From Thuidium tamariscinum (lineage: Eukaryota > Streptophyta > Bryopsida > Hypnales > Thuidiaceae), in NCBI GenBank assembly GCA_947034885.2, contig OX344756.2, forward strand, positions 19,947,489 through 20,011,488: 64,000 nucleotides of DNA, in the 5' to 3' direction. Shown here piece by piece: positions 47,536 through 57,864 of the stretch (positions are counted from its first letter, which is position 1; every line of letters begins with the position of its first letter). A model generated the notes under the pieces. It had not been told where the DNA came from. It saw nothing but the letters and a program-made list of their open reading frames with translations, and searched no databases. Position numbers and translations under genes: made by a program.

Positions 47536-47792
47536 CTGTCCGCGCCCTGACGATTGCGTCCGCACCCTGGCGATCGCGTCCGCGCCCTAACGACCGCGTC
47601 CCCGCCCTGACGATCGCGTCCGCGCCCTGCATGTTCGGGAATCCACATGGCAACCACGTGGCAGCCACATGGCAGTCACGTGGCCTATTTTTCCATTATC
47701 AAAAAGTCAACTATGTGTTGACTCTACCGGACGGGCGAGAGCTCTATCGGACGTCCCGGACGGACAGACGGGCGAACCGGACGTCCGCCTGG
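47536..47792 (-). repeat. Right subterminal GC-rich iterons of hAT-1
   Basis: Five copies of GTCCGCGCCCTGACGA or variants (47537-47633) are the inverted form of the left-end GGGCGCGGAC array. They are followed by direct copies of CACATGGCA/CACGTGGCA (47643-47685) and by CCGGACG-type boxes (47730-47790) near the TIR, again mirroring the left end. Confidence 0.65.
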
Positions 47793-47805
47793 TATGACAA
47801 CCCTG

Positions 47806-48894
47806 ACTCGAGCAGATTGTCACGAAGCTGGGCGCGGTGAAGATCGAAGACATTCCGGAAATCCTCGACCGTCTTCCGACTCAAGAGGTGTTGCGGAAGA
47901 AAGACGAAGAGATCCGGAAGTGGGAGGACGTGGCCCGGAATCAGACGGATAAAATCCGACAGGCGGAAGATCTGGCCCGGATAGCTGAAGAGGGACGACG
48001 GAAGGCGGAAGAGGAGCGGAATGGGCTCCAGAGCACGGTGACGTACTTGGAGAGTGATCTCAGGGTCGCCAACGGGAAGATCGTGGAGGCCACCTCCTTG
48101 GTTCGGAACCTGCAGGAGTTGGTGGCCCAACCGGCGGATACAGTGATCAGGGCGAAATTGTTTTCCGCCCGGCTGATGACGGAAGGACACGTCACCGGAT
48201 CGAAAGTCATCACCATCTTGGTGGATTACCAGGCCAAGATGGAATGGGTACTGAAGGAGATGAGGGCCTTAATTGGGGCTCTCAATCTGGAGTTGGGGGA
48301 AGGACTGTCGAGCTTGCTCAACCAGCAGGTATTTACGGACTTCAGCCCTGGTGCGCAAGGACGGATGTCGACGGATCGGAAACTACTCGGAAACTCGCCG
48401 GTCGTGAAGAACCTCGGCGAGCTCGGATTGGATCCGAATGCGGCCGGACCGTCCAACACACCTACGGATCCGCAAGAGAAGAGGGCATCACCACGGCTCG
48501 ACCTGGAGATCCGGATGAAGGCCCTAGCGAATCCGGCCAGGGAGAATCCGGAGAAGTTCGCCCACATGAACGAGCCAGACAGGGTTCCGGCCTTCCGGGC
48601 AAGGATCCGCGCAGCAAGACAGTCATCTTGGATGACTCGGACAGGGAAGATAATCCGCCCCTCACCATCCGTGATGAAGTTAGGGAGCAGGGCGGATTTC
48701 AGGGAGTAGAGCATTCAGAAAGCTCCGAGGCGGATTCGGAGGAGACTTCGACGGAAGACAGCGGAACGCCGCCGGTTCCGATTCAGAAGAGGCAGACCCG
48801 ATCCGCTACCAAGAAGGCTCCCCCTCCCAAGGCAGCAACGCGGAGAAGTTCAGTTCCGCCCGTGGGCGCGACATCGAAGCGGGCGCGTAAGTAG
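47806..48894 (+). pseudogene. LTR-encoded ORF, C-terminal part (5' LTR)
   Basis: Past the ACTCG duplication the frame of 22133-23042 resumes as EQIVTKLGAVKIEDIPEIL and runs to a stop at 48707-48709. The expected C-terminus lies in another frame ending at TAG 48892-48894 (SKTVILDDSD, then an acidic patch, then a basic tail ending SKRARK, as in the other LTR ORFs). A one-base frameshift at about 48590-48610 is therefore likely. Visible features are a charged coiled coil (KKDEEIRKWEDVARN onward), a conserved LVAQPADTVIRAKLFSARL segment equivalent to the EIREFITHPGE segment of solo LTR 1, and the tail. With the TAG at 22301, the frameshift and the hAT-1 insertion, this copy is dead. Confidence 0.75.
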
Positions 48895-50129
48895 GATAGG
48901 TTTGAATAGTTAGGTAGGCTTTTGAGATTTTGGGACGGAAGTTTCCTGGACGGATTTCCCGGATGTGGGCCCCGATCCGGAACTTTAGGGACAAATGGCC
49001 GGACCTTTCCGGATAATCCGGTTGGGCTCCGATTGGTTGTTTCGGATTTTCTTTTGCCTTGTTGGCATTCCGTTTCTGTTTTTAGGCTTTGACTTTCATT
49101 GTTTTTTTTGGGCTTTTAAAGGGCAGGCAAGTTAGTTGGCCTGTCATTCCCTCCTAGTGCATATTCTATTGTATTTTCATTCCCTTCTTTAATTTGAGCC
49201 GGCGGATGGACATTCTAGCTCTGACTTGCGTTTGAGTCTCTTCTTGGTGTGTTCATTGAAGTGTTGAGAGGCAAGAGGGAAGGGTGAGGAGGAATCCGGA
49301 TTCTGAGGCACTTGAAATCCGAACTGAGTGACCAACTTCCGAGGGTGAGGATCTGGAATCGTGAGTTTGAGCGTGGAGCCTTTAATTCACCGGAACGGTG
49401 ATCCGGTGTGAGTCCAGGAGTGACGAGGAGGAGGTTCCGGAACCACAGGGGCGGATTCGTACGGAGTTAAGCAGCCGCCATAGGAAAGTTCTGTCCATCG
49501 GAAGGTCTGCCAACCACTGAGTCGATCCGAAGAACTAGGAAAATACGTCCTTTCGGGTCTAGGGGTTTTCGAATCTGTCGTTGTAGTAAGGGCAAGTGAA
49601 GTAGTCCTGAGTGACCTGCTAACCGGATTGGCCTAGAGCTATCCGGGAAGTTGTGAGGATCCGAATCCGGCCCTAATACAACATCGGATATATTTTGGTG
49701 TTTTCATGTGTTTTTGTTTGAGAGAAGAGAGCGTGAGGTGTACGAGTGGTAAGTCCCTACCCCTCTAAAGATCAAGAGAGGACTCCCTGAGGGTAAAACA
49801 GGGGTATCAAAAACCAATTATTGAGTGACGGAACCGGATTCCGGATTGAGACGAATCCGGGTGAAGGAGAAATCCGGATCCGAGGAAGGAATCCGGTCAT
49901 AGTTGAGAGACGGATTCGGAAAGAAAAGACGGATCCTGAAAAACAGTCTGGAAGATAAGTTGGTATTCCGGATTAAGAGTAGTAACTTGGGGTGTTTTGA
50001 TCTGAGAAACCTAGAAACCGGAAAACGCAACTATTAGTAACGTCTAGAATCCCCTAGGACGATATTCCATGTCATATTATAACGTTTGGGTGTGATAAAG
50101 GTGCTTTGTGCTAGACTGCGCGTACGACA
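48895..50129 (+). other. 3' portion of the gypsy 5' LTR
   Basis: This is non-coding sequence between the LTR ORF and the PBS, rich in CCGGA and GGATCCGG motifs. It ends GTGCTAGACTGCGCGTACGACA; both solo LTRs end similarly (TGTGCTATGACA, TGTGCTACGACA). Confidence 0.6.
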
Positions 50130-50133
50130 CTTT

Positions 50134-50151
50134 TGGCGCCGCTGCCGGGGA
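50134..50151 (+). other. Primer binding site, tRNA-Asp type
   Basis: TGGCGCCGCTGCCGGGGA differs at one base from the tRNA-Asp-complementary PBS (TGGCGCCGTTGCCGGGGA) common in Ogre/Tat/Athila-like plant Ty3 elements. It lies 4 bases after the LTR end, as expected, and fixes the right boundary of the 5' LTR. Confidence 0.85.
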
Positions 50152-50252
50152 TTCTGATAGTTTACTACTCGTTACGAATTCTTTCCGGTAGGAAAAACGG
50201 AAACTTATTTTAGCGAGAAAGAGAGCATTGTGAGCCACCACTTCTGTACCAC

Positions 50253-51869
50253 ATGAGTAGACCTGTAAGGAAAACTCCAACCACCCGTCGTTCTCGCAGA
50301 TTAGAGGAACCAACTTAGGAATTTATTGTACACGGATTACCCGTTATTGAGAGACGTCCTATACCTGTCACCCTACCCAAATCAGAAGAAGATCTAGTTA
50401 TTGTCCCAAGTCAAGGTGTAGAACCGGGAGTTGCTCCAGATCGATTCGCTACTCCAAGACCGGATTCCGATCCGGAAGGTGTAGACGGAAGAGGAGAGAG
50501 AGTTTCCACCACGGAGTCCTCCGGGGACGAGCAGTTTCCTGTCAGACGGAACGAGATGGTAACCACCACACGTCTCCGGTATAGTAGGTTCCGGGGAGAC
50601 GGAAGTAAAGATGTAGACGACTGGATGGGCGAGTTTGAGGCTACCACCGTGGCCAATCAGGAGGATCCGACGTCTAGACAAAGAATCTTTCAAGGATTAC
50701 TGAAAGGGGAGGCGCTGAGATGGTACCAGGATGTTCCGGAACCTATCCGGGGTAACTGGGACCAACTTATGGAATTATTCCTACGGACATTCCGAGAAGT
50801 TGGGGGAGAAGCTAGGGCTCTGGGAAGGTTGAGCAAAGTCACGATGCATTCTAACGAATCCGTGAGAAAGTACAGACAAAGGGTGAAAGATCTGATCAAG
50901 AAACTGATCACGGATGTAGCACCTAGTATACAAGTGGAGTGGTATGTGGCAGGATTTCCGGAAGAGATGGCATTCCAGATCCGCCAGACCCGTCCCACCA
51001 ACTTACGGGAGGCTATGGAGGCAGCCCAGAACTACGAAAATTCTGCCAAATCCTTGAGAAGATCTATCAAGAAAGGCGAGCGGATGGACAAGCTCCACAG
51101 CAAGAAGTACCTACGGAAAGAGAGGAGGAGACGGAAGTTTTCGGATTCGGAAACTCCGAGTTCCAGATCTAGGACGGATTCTTCCACCGCCACGGAAAGT
51201 TCCGAAAGTGAAGCTGAGACATCCGGTAGACGCCCAACCCGGGGGAAGAATGAGAAATCCCAACGGAAGCTGGTGAAGGTGAAAGTTGAGGACGATGACT
51301 CCAAGAAGTTCATGAAGAGTATCCAAGAATCCTTGGAGGCTATCAAAGTCAACTTGGCGGATAATAGAGTGCGAAGACGGACAATTCCGACCACCCGAGC
51401 GAATGTCTAGTGTTCCAGGTGTGAGAATCCGGGACACTTCGCCAGCGAATGCAACCAAAGACATCAGCAGCAGATCCGTTTCGTGGATGAGGAAGGGGTC
51501 TACTACACCATTCCGCAGGAGGACGGATACGAAGAACAAATGAATCCGGTCTATCAGATCCAATCCGGATACGGAAGAGGAAGGGTACCACAACAACTGA
51601 TCCGGACCAATGTGGGACCTTACCATGGAAATTCCGGAACTAGTCAAGGTAACTATCCGCCTTCCAGATTTCCACCCGGATGTTGTTTTGTATGCGGAAG
51701 CCCACAGCATTACGCTAACGTCTGTCCACATAGGGGGCAAGGTCAGGGTGCACCCTTAGCACTACCATGTCAGAATTGTCATGAGTATGGGCACGGTAGT
51801 AACGAGTGCCCTAAGCCTCAACAAGCTCGTACCTTATACAAACACGTAGAAGTTCCGCCTAGGGAGTAG
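50253..51869 (+). pseudogene. gag: gag of the Ty3/gypsy element
   Basis: ATG 50253 begins one frame that runs to 51869 and is broken by TAG at 50316-50318 and 51408-51410. The retrotransposon Gag core lies at about residues 105-250 (WMGEFEATT, LKGEALRWYQDV, LFLRTFREVG), followed by a basic/serine-rich segment. Three CCHC zinc knuckles follow: CSRCENPGHFASEC just after the second TAG, then CFVCGSPQHYANVC and CQNCHEYGHGSNEC. The knuckles bind RNA in the particle. Three in tandem is more than the usual one or two. Because the knuckles are in frame after the TAG, that stop is a mutation rather than the natural end. The TAG at 51867 may be the true gag end. Confidence 0.85.
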
Positions 51870-53938
51870 ACCGCTCTTAACTACGGATCCACAGCCGGAA
51901 TTGAGAATTCCGGAAAATGACAACCAGAGGTGGGACTTCCGGAGAGCCGAGAGGAACCTGTAAATAGAGTGGCGACCCGAAGTTCCGCCAAGAACCGGGA
52001 AAGTAGACATAGGAGTAGGAAACGTAGAGGAAAGTCTAGACCCGGATTAGTGGAGTTGGATCCCGTTTCCAGTGAATCGGATCGCTCAATCAGATCGGAA
52101 ACCCCTACACCCATAGTAAATCTTGAAAAAGGGGTAGGATACCTTCCCATCGACATCAGTCGAGAAGTTAGAAAGTGGATTGAGGAATCCGGAGTCAATC
52201 CGGAACCTACTCCACGGAAGGTCAGCTTTGACGACATTCCGGTTTTTATCAAACCGGATCTCAAAGTGGACGAGTATGATATCCTACAAGATATCAAAGA
52301 CCAGAAGGCCAATGCCACCATTGGACAGCTCCTCCATGACAACCCTCATTATCAGAAGCTGATCCGGCAAGCCTGCACTCCTAGGAGACGGAGGAAGTTG
52401 AAGTTACCCGCCGTGGCAATCAACTTTGCTCAGTTAGAAGACTACGGAGCGTCGGAACTAGAAGTCGAAGTAGGAGGTTGCACTGTACCTAGAGTTCCGG
52501 TCGATGGCGGATCCGGAGTCAACCTCATGTTAGAAGATACAACGTTTGATCTTGGTTATACGTCTTTCCAGGCCACGGATCAGGTCTTGAGAATGGCGGA
52601 TCAGTCAAGAGTACATCCAGTGGGAAGACTCTCCAAAGTTCCTACCAGGATCGGAAGAGAAACGTATCTCTTGAACTACGTTATTATCCGAGTAACAAAG
52701 GGAAGACCTTTTCCTATGTTACTCGGAAGACCTTGGTTATATGCAACCAGAGTTTTGGTGGATTGGGGAAGCAAGGAATTTGTGGTGGGAAAACCTCCAA
52801 CCCGGATTCCCTGGAAGCATGTGGACCACTTGGGGGAAACCAGTGAATCGGACAGATACACGACGGACTGGTCGGATCCCGAACATTCAGATTCCATTCC
52901 CAGCTACTTCACAGAGTTAACAGAAACGGATTTTGAGTTTCCGGAACCTGTTAAGGAAGTGGGAACGGAAGAGATACTTCCGGAAATTCCGGAAGTACAG
53001 CCAGAGGACAGATCCATGGGGGAAGTGGACGTTCCGCTCTCTTTTAACTGGATTCGCAGACAAATATCCGAGGGGAAATTTCCGTCATCCGATCCGGCTC
53101 GATTTGACCCATCTATTCCGTGGAGCGACTTTCAAAGTGAAGCGGAAGAAATGAAGCCCGGATGGATCAAGAGTGTCGTCAGCCCTTCCGATTACGAGAA
53201 AGTGGAGCTGAGATCCGAAAAGTCATTTTTTATGAGTAAATCCATGACTTTAACTGAACGGAAGGAGTATGAAGATCTGCTGGGGGAATACCATGATGTT
53301 TTTGCGTGGGAACCATCCGACCTGACTGGGATCCCTGCTGAGTTGGGTGAACACCGGATTGATCTGATAGATACAGCTCTTCCGATCCGGCAGCGCCAAT
53401 ATCGCCTGAACCCGAGGTATTCTTTAATGGTGAAAGAAGAGATTGACTCTTTGGTGGAAGCCGGTTTTATCTATCCGGTTCATAACTCCGAATGGGTATC
53501 CCCCATTGTGGTTGTTCCGAAGAAGGCAGGACCGGACGAAAAAGTAAGAATCCGGGTATGCCAGGATTTCCGGAAATTGAATGCAGCTACCCGGAAAGAC
53601 TACTTTCCATTACCATTTACGGATATCATCCTCGATCATGTTTCCGGAAATGAGTGCTACAGTTTTTTGGACGGATTCTCCGGATACAACCAAGTTTTCA
53701 TCCGACTGATGGACCAATTGAAAACTACCTTTACGACGGAATGGGGAACGTTTGCGTTCACTCGGATGCCATTCGGATTGTGTAATGCGCCGGGGACATT
53801 CCAGCGGCTCATGATGGACATCTTCCGGGATTTCCTACAACACTTCCTAGAAGTGTTCATTGATGATTTTGCTGTGTTTGGTACACGAGAATCCCATCTC
53901 GAGTATCTGCAACAAACATTCCAGAGATGTAGGAGACA
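51870..53938 (+). pseudogene. pol: pol, protease and reverse transcriptase part
   Basis: It is in the same frame as gag, separated by TAG 51867 and TGA 51918; a start at ATG 51930 is possible. The protease has VPVDGGSGVNLM (DGGS in place of the usual D-S/T-G) and LLGRPWL. The reverse transcriptase has the LNPRYSLMVKEEIDSLVEAG region, VCQDFRKLN, MPFGLCNAPGTFQ and the active-site box VFIDDF (the Y/F-x-DD motif). The frame is lost by a one-base indel near 53935-53939, after FQRCRRQ. Up to there pol has no stop after TGA 51918. It copies the RNA genome in cytoplasmic particles. Confidence 0.88.
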
Positions 53939-56044
53939 AACCTCACACTACATCCCGGAAAGTGTTTTTTCGGAATGACTTCCGGTGTACTATTGGGGCA
54001 TGTTGTGAGTCGGAAAGGATTGGAAGTAGATGCAGATAAGGTAAAGGCAATGGTGGCCCTTTCCGCCCCAACATGCATCAGAAAAATCCGCGGATTTCTC
54101 GGATGTGTAGGCTACTACAGGAGGTTCATTGACGGATACGCCCGGAAAGCAAGTCCGTTGACGGAACTTCTGAAGAAGGAGACGGAATACACCTGGAGTC
54201 CGGAAAGGCAGAAGGCATTTGAAGATTTAAAGCTGGCACTATCCAAAGCACCAATCTTATCCTCACCGGATTGGACAAAGGACTTCCACGTTACATTGGA
54301 TGCATCCGGATGGTGTTTGGGAGCTATTCTTTGGCAGTACGATCAGGAGAAAAGGGAATGCCCCATTTACTTTTCCAGCCGCCAGATGAGCTTGGCGGAA
54401 CGGAAATACACTGCGACGGAACGGGAGGCACTAGCTGTAGTCTACGCCTGCAAGAAGTTCCGACACTACCTGCTCGGATACCGGATTGTGTTCCACACGG
54501 ATCATGACTCGTTGAAGTACCTGGTGAACAAACCGGATCTCTCCGGAAGGATAGCCAGGTGGGTGCTTTTGCTCCAGGAATTCGATTACGAAGTTCTAGT
54601 AAAATCCGGAAAGTCCAATGGGAATGCGGATTTTCTGTCTAGACATAGGGGAAGTGCTGCAGTGGAAAACATTTCGGAAGAGTTTCCGGATGAGTTTCCG
54701 GACCAAAGGGAGATACCCGTGTTCCATCTGGAGGGAGGACGGAACTCGGAATTCCAGGATATCATTGACTATCTGACGGATCAGAGATATCCGGAAGAGA
54801 TGAACCGGCAGGAGAAGATTTTGTTTCAACAAAAGGTAGCTCCTTATTCACTCATAAGGGGTACCCTATTTAAGATGGGACCGGATGATCAACTCCGAAG
54901 GTGCCTAGAGGTCAAGGACCGGAAGGGAGTTATGTAGGCTATGCATTGCGGACCGTCTGGAGGACATTTTGCTGCCATGACCACTGTAAACCGGATCCGG
55001 ACGGCTGGATACTGGTGGCCCTACTTGGTCCGCGACGTCAAGACTTACGTGGGAAAGTGTGACCAATGCCAACGGATGGGAGCCCCATCCTTCCGAAACC
55101 ATTGGCCACTAACTCCAATTATTCTGCTTGCACCATTTGAGAAATGGGGGATAGATTTTATCGGACCCATCGCTCCGGTCAGTGCTAGACGGAAGAGATA
55201 CATAATCCTAGCAACGGATTATGCTACCAAATGGGTGGAAGCTAGGCCAACCCGGAATAATTCCGCCCGGACAGCAACTTCCTTTTTATTTTCAGAAATC
55301 ATGATGAGGTTTGGGCATCCGCTAGAGCTAGTTAGCGATAGGGGGCTCCATTTTCTTAACGATCTGGTGCAGGACATCACTTCAAAATACCTGATTAAGC
55401 ACAGGAAGACTACTCCGTACAATCCGAGGGCGAACGGATTGACGGAACGTGCTAACGGTATAGTAGAGAAGTCCCTGAACAAGATGATTTCGGAACACAA
55501 GACGGATTGGGATTTGAAGCTTCCGTCTGCTGTTCATGCTTACAATACCTCCGAAAAGAGTACAACCGGAAAGACACCCTTCTTCCTAGTATTCGGACAA
55601 GAGACAATTCATGGAATTGAATTGGAGACGGAAACGTATAGAGTAATGTCAACCCGGAATTCCATTCGTTCGGCGGATCCGGAGATCCGACTCATGGCAA
55701 TCGAAGATCTGAAGGAAGCACGGTTGGTCGCATTAGATCAGACCCGTGAAGTACAGGAGCGACGGAAAATTGACCATGATAAGCGGATACCTGCGGACCA
55801 TGGAATTCAAGAAGGCGGATTGGTTTTACTCTATGACAGCCGTTATAGGATATTTCCGGGGAAATTACACACCAGGTGGATGGGACCGTATCGGGTGAGA
55901 TCCGTCTACCCGAATGGGTCTATACAACTTGAAGACCTTCAAGGGACGGAACTCGACACCCGAGTGAACAAGTTTCGAGTGAAGAAATACAACCCTGAAA
56001 CAGATTCAGAGGATGTAGATGTTCGCGAGGACGCTCACATGTGA
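53939..56044 (+). pseudogene. pol: pol, RT end, RNase H and integrase part
   Basis: After the frameshift the frame resumes with the end of RT (LHPGKCFFG, LLGHVVSRKGLEVD). RNase H has its acids in TLDASGW, TATEREALAV and HTDHDSLK. An in-frame TAG at 54935-54937 precedes integrase: the HHCC finger (HCGPSGGH ... CDQC), and the DDE core in IDFIGPI, SDRGLHF and LTERANG. A C-terminal region follows (GGLVLLYDSRY, KLHTRWMGPYRV) and the frame stops at 56042-56044, about 12 bases before the 3' LTR. No chromodomain, envelope or second RNase H is seen, so the element is minimal for the Ogre/Tat/Athila-like group. Confidence 0.88.
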
Positions 56045-56055
56045 AAAAGGGGTCG
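56045..56055 (+). other. Polypurine tract before the 3' LTR
   Basis: AAAAGGGGTCG follows the pol stop and directly precedes TGTCGCAG, the 3' LTR start. It is short and ends TCG, but its place fits the plus-strand primer. Confidence 0.6.
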
Positions 56056-57467
56056 TGTCGCAGTCCGTAAATATCAGGTAAGTAAAATAGGAAGATAGTA
56101 TATAGAGTAAGCTCAATTTTTCAAAATTTTAGGGTTAGATATGGCGAAAAGAAGATAATTAGGGTCTTCTTCTCTTGGGATCCGTTTGAACCGGATTGAC
56201 CAAGGTGAATTTCCGGTCTATGGGCATAAGTTTCCGGATCCGGATTCCTCAGTATCCGGAAGACGGAACTTGGAAAGACGGATCCAACATTGTCAGAGAC
56301 GGATCCGATATTGTCAAGGACAGATCCGATATACCTAAAGACGGATCCGAGGTAGTTCCGGATGGTCGGCACCTACGGGTCTATGCCGCCGACCTACGGA
56401 AACTAGCGTAACGGCCGGGGAACGTCGCGCCGTTCCGAGGGGAACTGGGAACGCAGGGTACCGACTGGTATATAAACCCCTCCTCTCCACTTCATTTTTC
56501 CTTTTCGATTTGGCAAATTGAGGTACGGCTTGTGTGCAGGTTTTGGAGCGCATATAGAGAGAGAAAGAGTGGTGAGCAGTAGAGATCGGTTCCGGGTTTA
56601 GTTCAGGGTCGGTGCCAACCGCACCGACAAGTTCCGACTCGGGCGGAGAGATGGCGAGTTCCTCCAATCCGAAGCAAGCGGTAGTGACGGCCAAGGCAAT
56701 TTCGCCAGTCATCCCTTCCGATCCGTAGCATCGGAAGGAGTTAGAAGATGATCTAATCTTCGTAGGGTGTCATGGGTTGATCCGGCGCCCTTGGAGTGTG
56801 AAGAGTGACGAGATGGTATAGGAAATCCTCTCGGGAGTTCCGAATCAGTACGAACTCACAGTGAGGGGTAGACCGAGTGCCTGGATGGCGGATATCTGGG
56901 CGAATGTATACGGTTTTGATAAAACCGGATTAGGTCTAGCTCCCCGGACGGACAAGTTTAGTGTTAACAAGTTCCGGAATCCGCCCCACCCTAAGGACGG
57001 ATACTCAGTTCCGGATTGCACCAACGACCGGCATAGACGGATGTTGGAATTCTTGATTCCCATCTTCTATCCGGAAAAACCTACCCGTGTCACCGTGACG
57101 GTAGCAAACACCATCTTCGGGTGTTTTAAGAAGCGGATAGTCAACTGGGGTATAGTCCTCCAGTGGGTAGTTAACCGCCTAGCCGAGCATGTGGGACGGG
57201 AGAAGACCAGCACTATCAGCGGCTATCTCTTCCACCTGTACCACCACCATGATGTGCTGAGTGGCCCGGAACTCCTCCGCTATGAGACGGGAATTCAGAT
57301 CCTCAAGTACGGCTTGACGGATGAGTTGGAGAAGGAGCCGGAGGACCCGGAAGACGAGCGGATGGACGAGGACCCGGAAGAGCAGAAGCCGGTCAGCCAA
57401 CCAGAACGGAAGAAGTCCACAACGCCGGATAAGAGAGGACACCCAGACCCGGATCAACCCTGGGGAA
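56056..57467 (+). mobile_element. 3' LTR of the Ty3/gypsy element, truncated by hAT-2
   Basis: It matches 21538-22960 with a few percent divergence by eye, mostly transitions at CpG or CHG sites, plus a 10-base difference near 57455 (GGATCCACCC... in the 5' LTR). TATA is at 56469. The remaining 2.4 kb or so of this LTR must lie beyond hAT-2, outside the window, so the right TSD cannot be checked. Confidence 0.88.
56651..57467 (+). pseudogene. LTR-encoded ORF, N-terminal part (3' LTR)
   Basis: This copy has two in-frame TAGs. One at 56726-56728 is CAG in the 5' LTR copy (22208); the other at 56819-56821 is shared with the 5' LTR. It keeps the RTDKF, HPKDGY, TVTVANTIFG and FHLYHH landmarks and is cut at 57468 by hAT-2. 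Downstream reading continues into hAT-2 repeats only by chance. Confidence 0.75.
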
Positions 57468-57539
57468 CAGGGTTGACGAATCGGTACGTCCAGGCCAAAA
57501 TTACGTCCAAAATCCGGACGTCCGGACTTAGTGGATGTA

Positions 57540-57745
57540 GTGGACATTGTCCTCGGCGACCGGCGGACGGAGAAGCGGACAGAACTGCGGACAGGCAGAC
57601 GGGCGGTCGGCCTGCGAACGAGCGGACCAAACTGCGGACAGGCGGACGATACTACGGACGGGCAGAAGAGCGGTCAGCCAGCGGATGGGCGGACGGCACT
57701 GCGGACGAGCGGACGGCACTGCGGACGGGAGGACGGATGAGTAGG
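57540..57745 (+). repeat. Left subterminal GGACGG repeats of hAT-2
   Basis: Many copies of GCGGACGG, GCGGACAGG and ACTGCGGACG follow one another. The same motif is dense at 63110-63310 on the other side of the transposase gene. The unit differs from the hAT-1 iteron but shares the core CGGAC. Three overlapping ORFs in the array are low-complexity by-products. Confidence 0.6.
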
Positions 57746-57769
57746 CGGTCGACAACTTGTATTTCTGGA

Positions 57770-57859
57770 TTTAGGGTTTTCAAATAACATGTAAGGTAGA
57801 TGGCTTGAAAAGCGACCCTTTAAGGGCTGTTCGGTTTAGGGTGGGTTTAGGGTTTAGGG
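57770..57859 (+). repeat. Interstitial TTTAGGG telomere-type heptamers
   Basis: TTTAGGG occurs at 57770-57776, 57835-57841, 57846-57852 and 57853-57859. The last two are in tandem. The orientation is opposite to the copies at 34338-34375. Confidence 0.6.
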
Positions 57860-57864
57860 TTCCC

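Larger units (their letters stand above)
23043..47805. mobile_element. hAT-1: giant cargo-bearing hAT transposon, TSD ACTCG
   Basis: The terminal inverted repeat is CAGGGTTGTCATA (23043-23055) and TATGACAACCCTG (47793-47805). ACTCG is present at 23038-23042 and 47806-47810, and deleting the element plus one ACTCG rejoins the LTR ORF in frame. The element spans 24,763 bp, or about 16.8 kb after removing two later solo LTRs (24952-28871 and 39764-43757). It carries a BED/hATC transposase (minus), a RING protein gene (minus) and a kinase-like gene (plus). GC-rich GGGCGCGGAC iterons lie at both ends in inverted orientation. A 5 bp TSD is shorter than the 8 bp usual for hAT, but shorter TSDs are known for some hAT lineages. 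Confidence 0.85.
21538..50129 (+). mobile_element. 5' LTR of Ty3/gypsy element, split by hAT-1
   Basis: The LTR starts TGTTGTAGTCC and ends TACGACA directly before the PBS. Its start matches the 3' LTR start at 56056 (TGTCGCAGTCC) and the two stay alignable to about 57467. With hAT-1 and one TSD copy removed, the LTR is about 3.82 kb. The order inside is: iterated U3 region, TATA box at 21951, leader, a sense ORF (22133-23042 continued at 47806-48894), and about 1.2 kb of 3' sequence. The ORF lies wholly within the LTR because the same ORF start is present in the 3' LTR. Confidence 0.9.

Noticed and set aside
47806-48894. Separate coiled-coil gene between hAT-1 and gag
   Set aside because: Frame and homology join it to 22133-23042 across the hAT-1 insertion as the C-terminal half of the LTR ORF.
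22301-54937. Reassigned TAG codon or regulated TAG readthrough
   Set aside because: Intact ORFs here end in TAG at the expected C-termini (27604, 42369, 48894, 59538), and one TAG is shown to derive from CAG between the LTRs; mutation is simpler.
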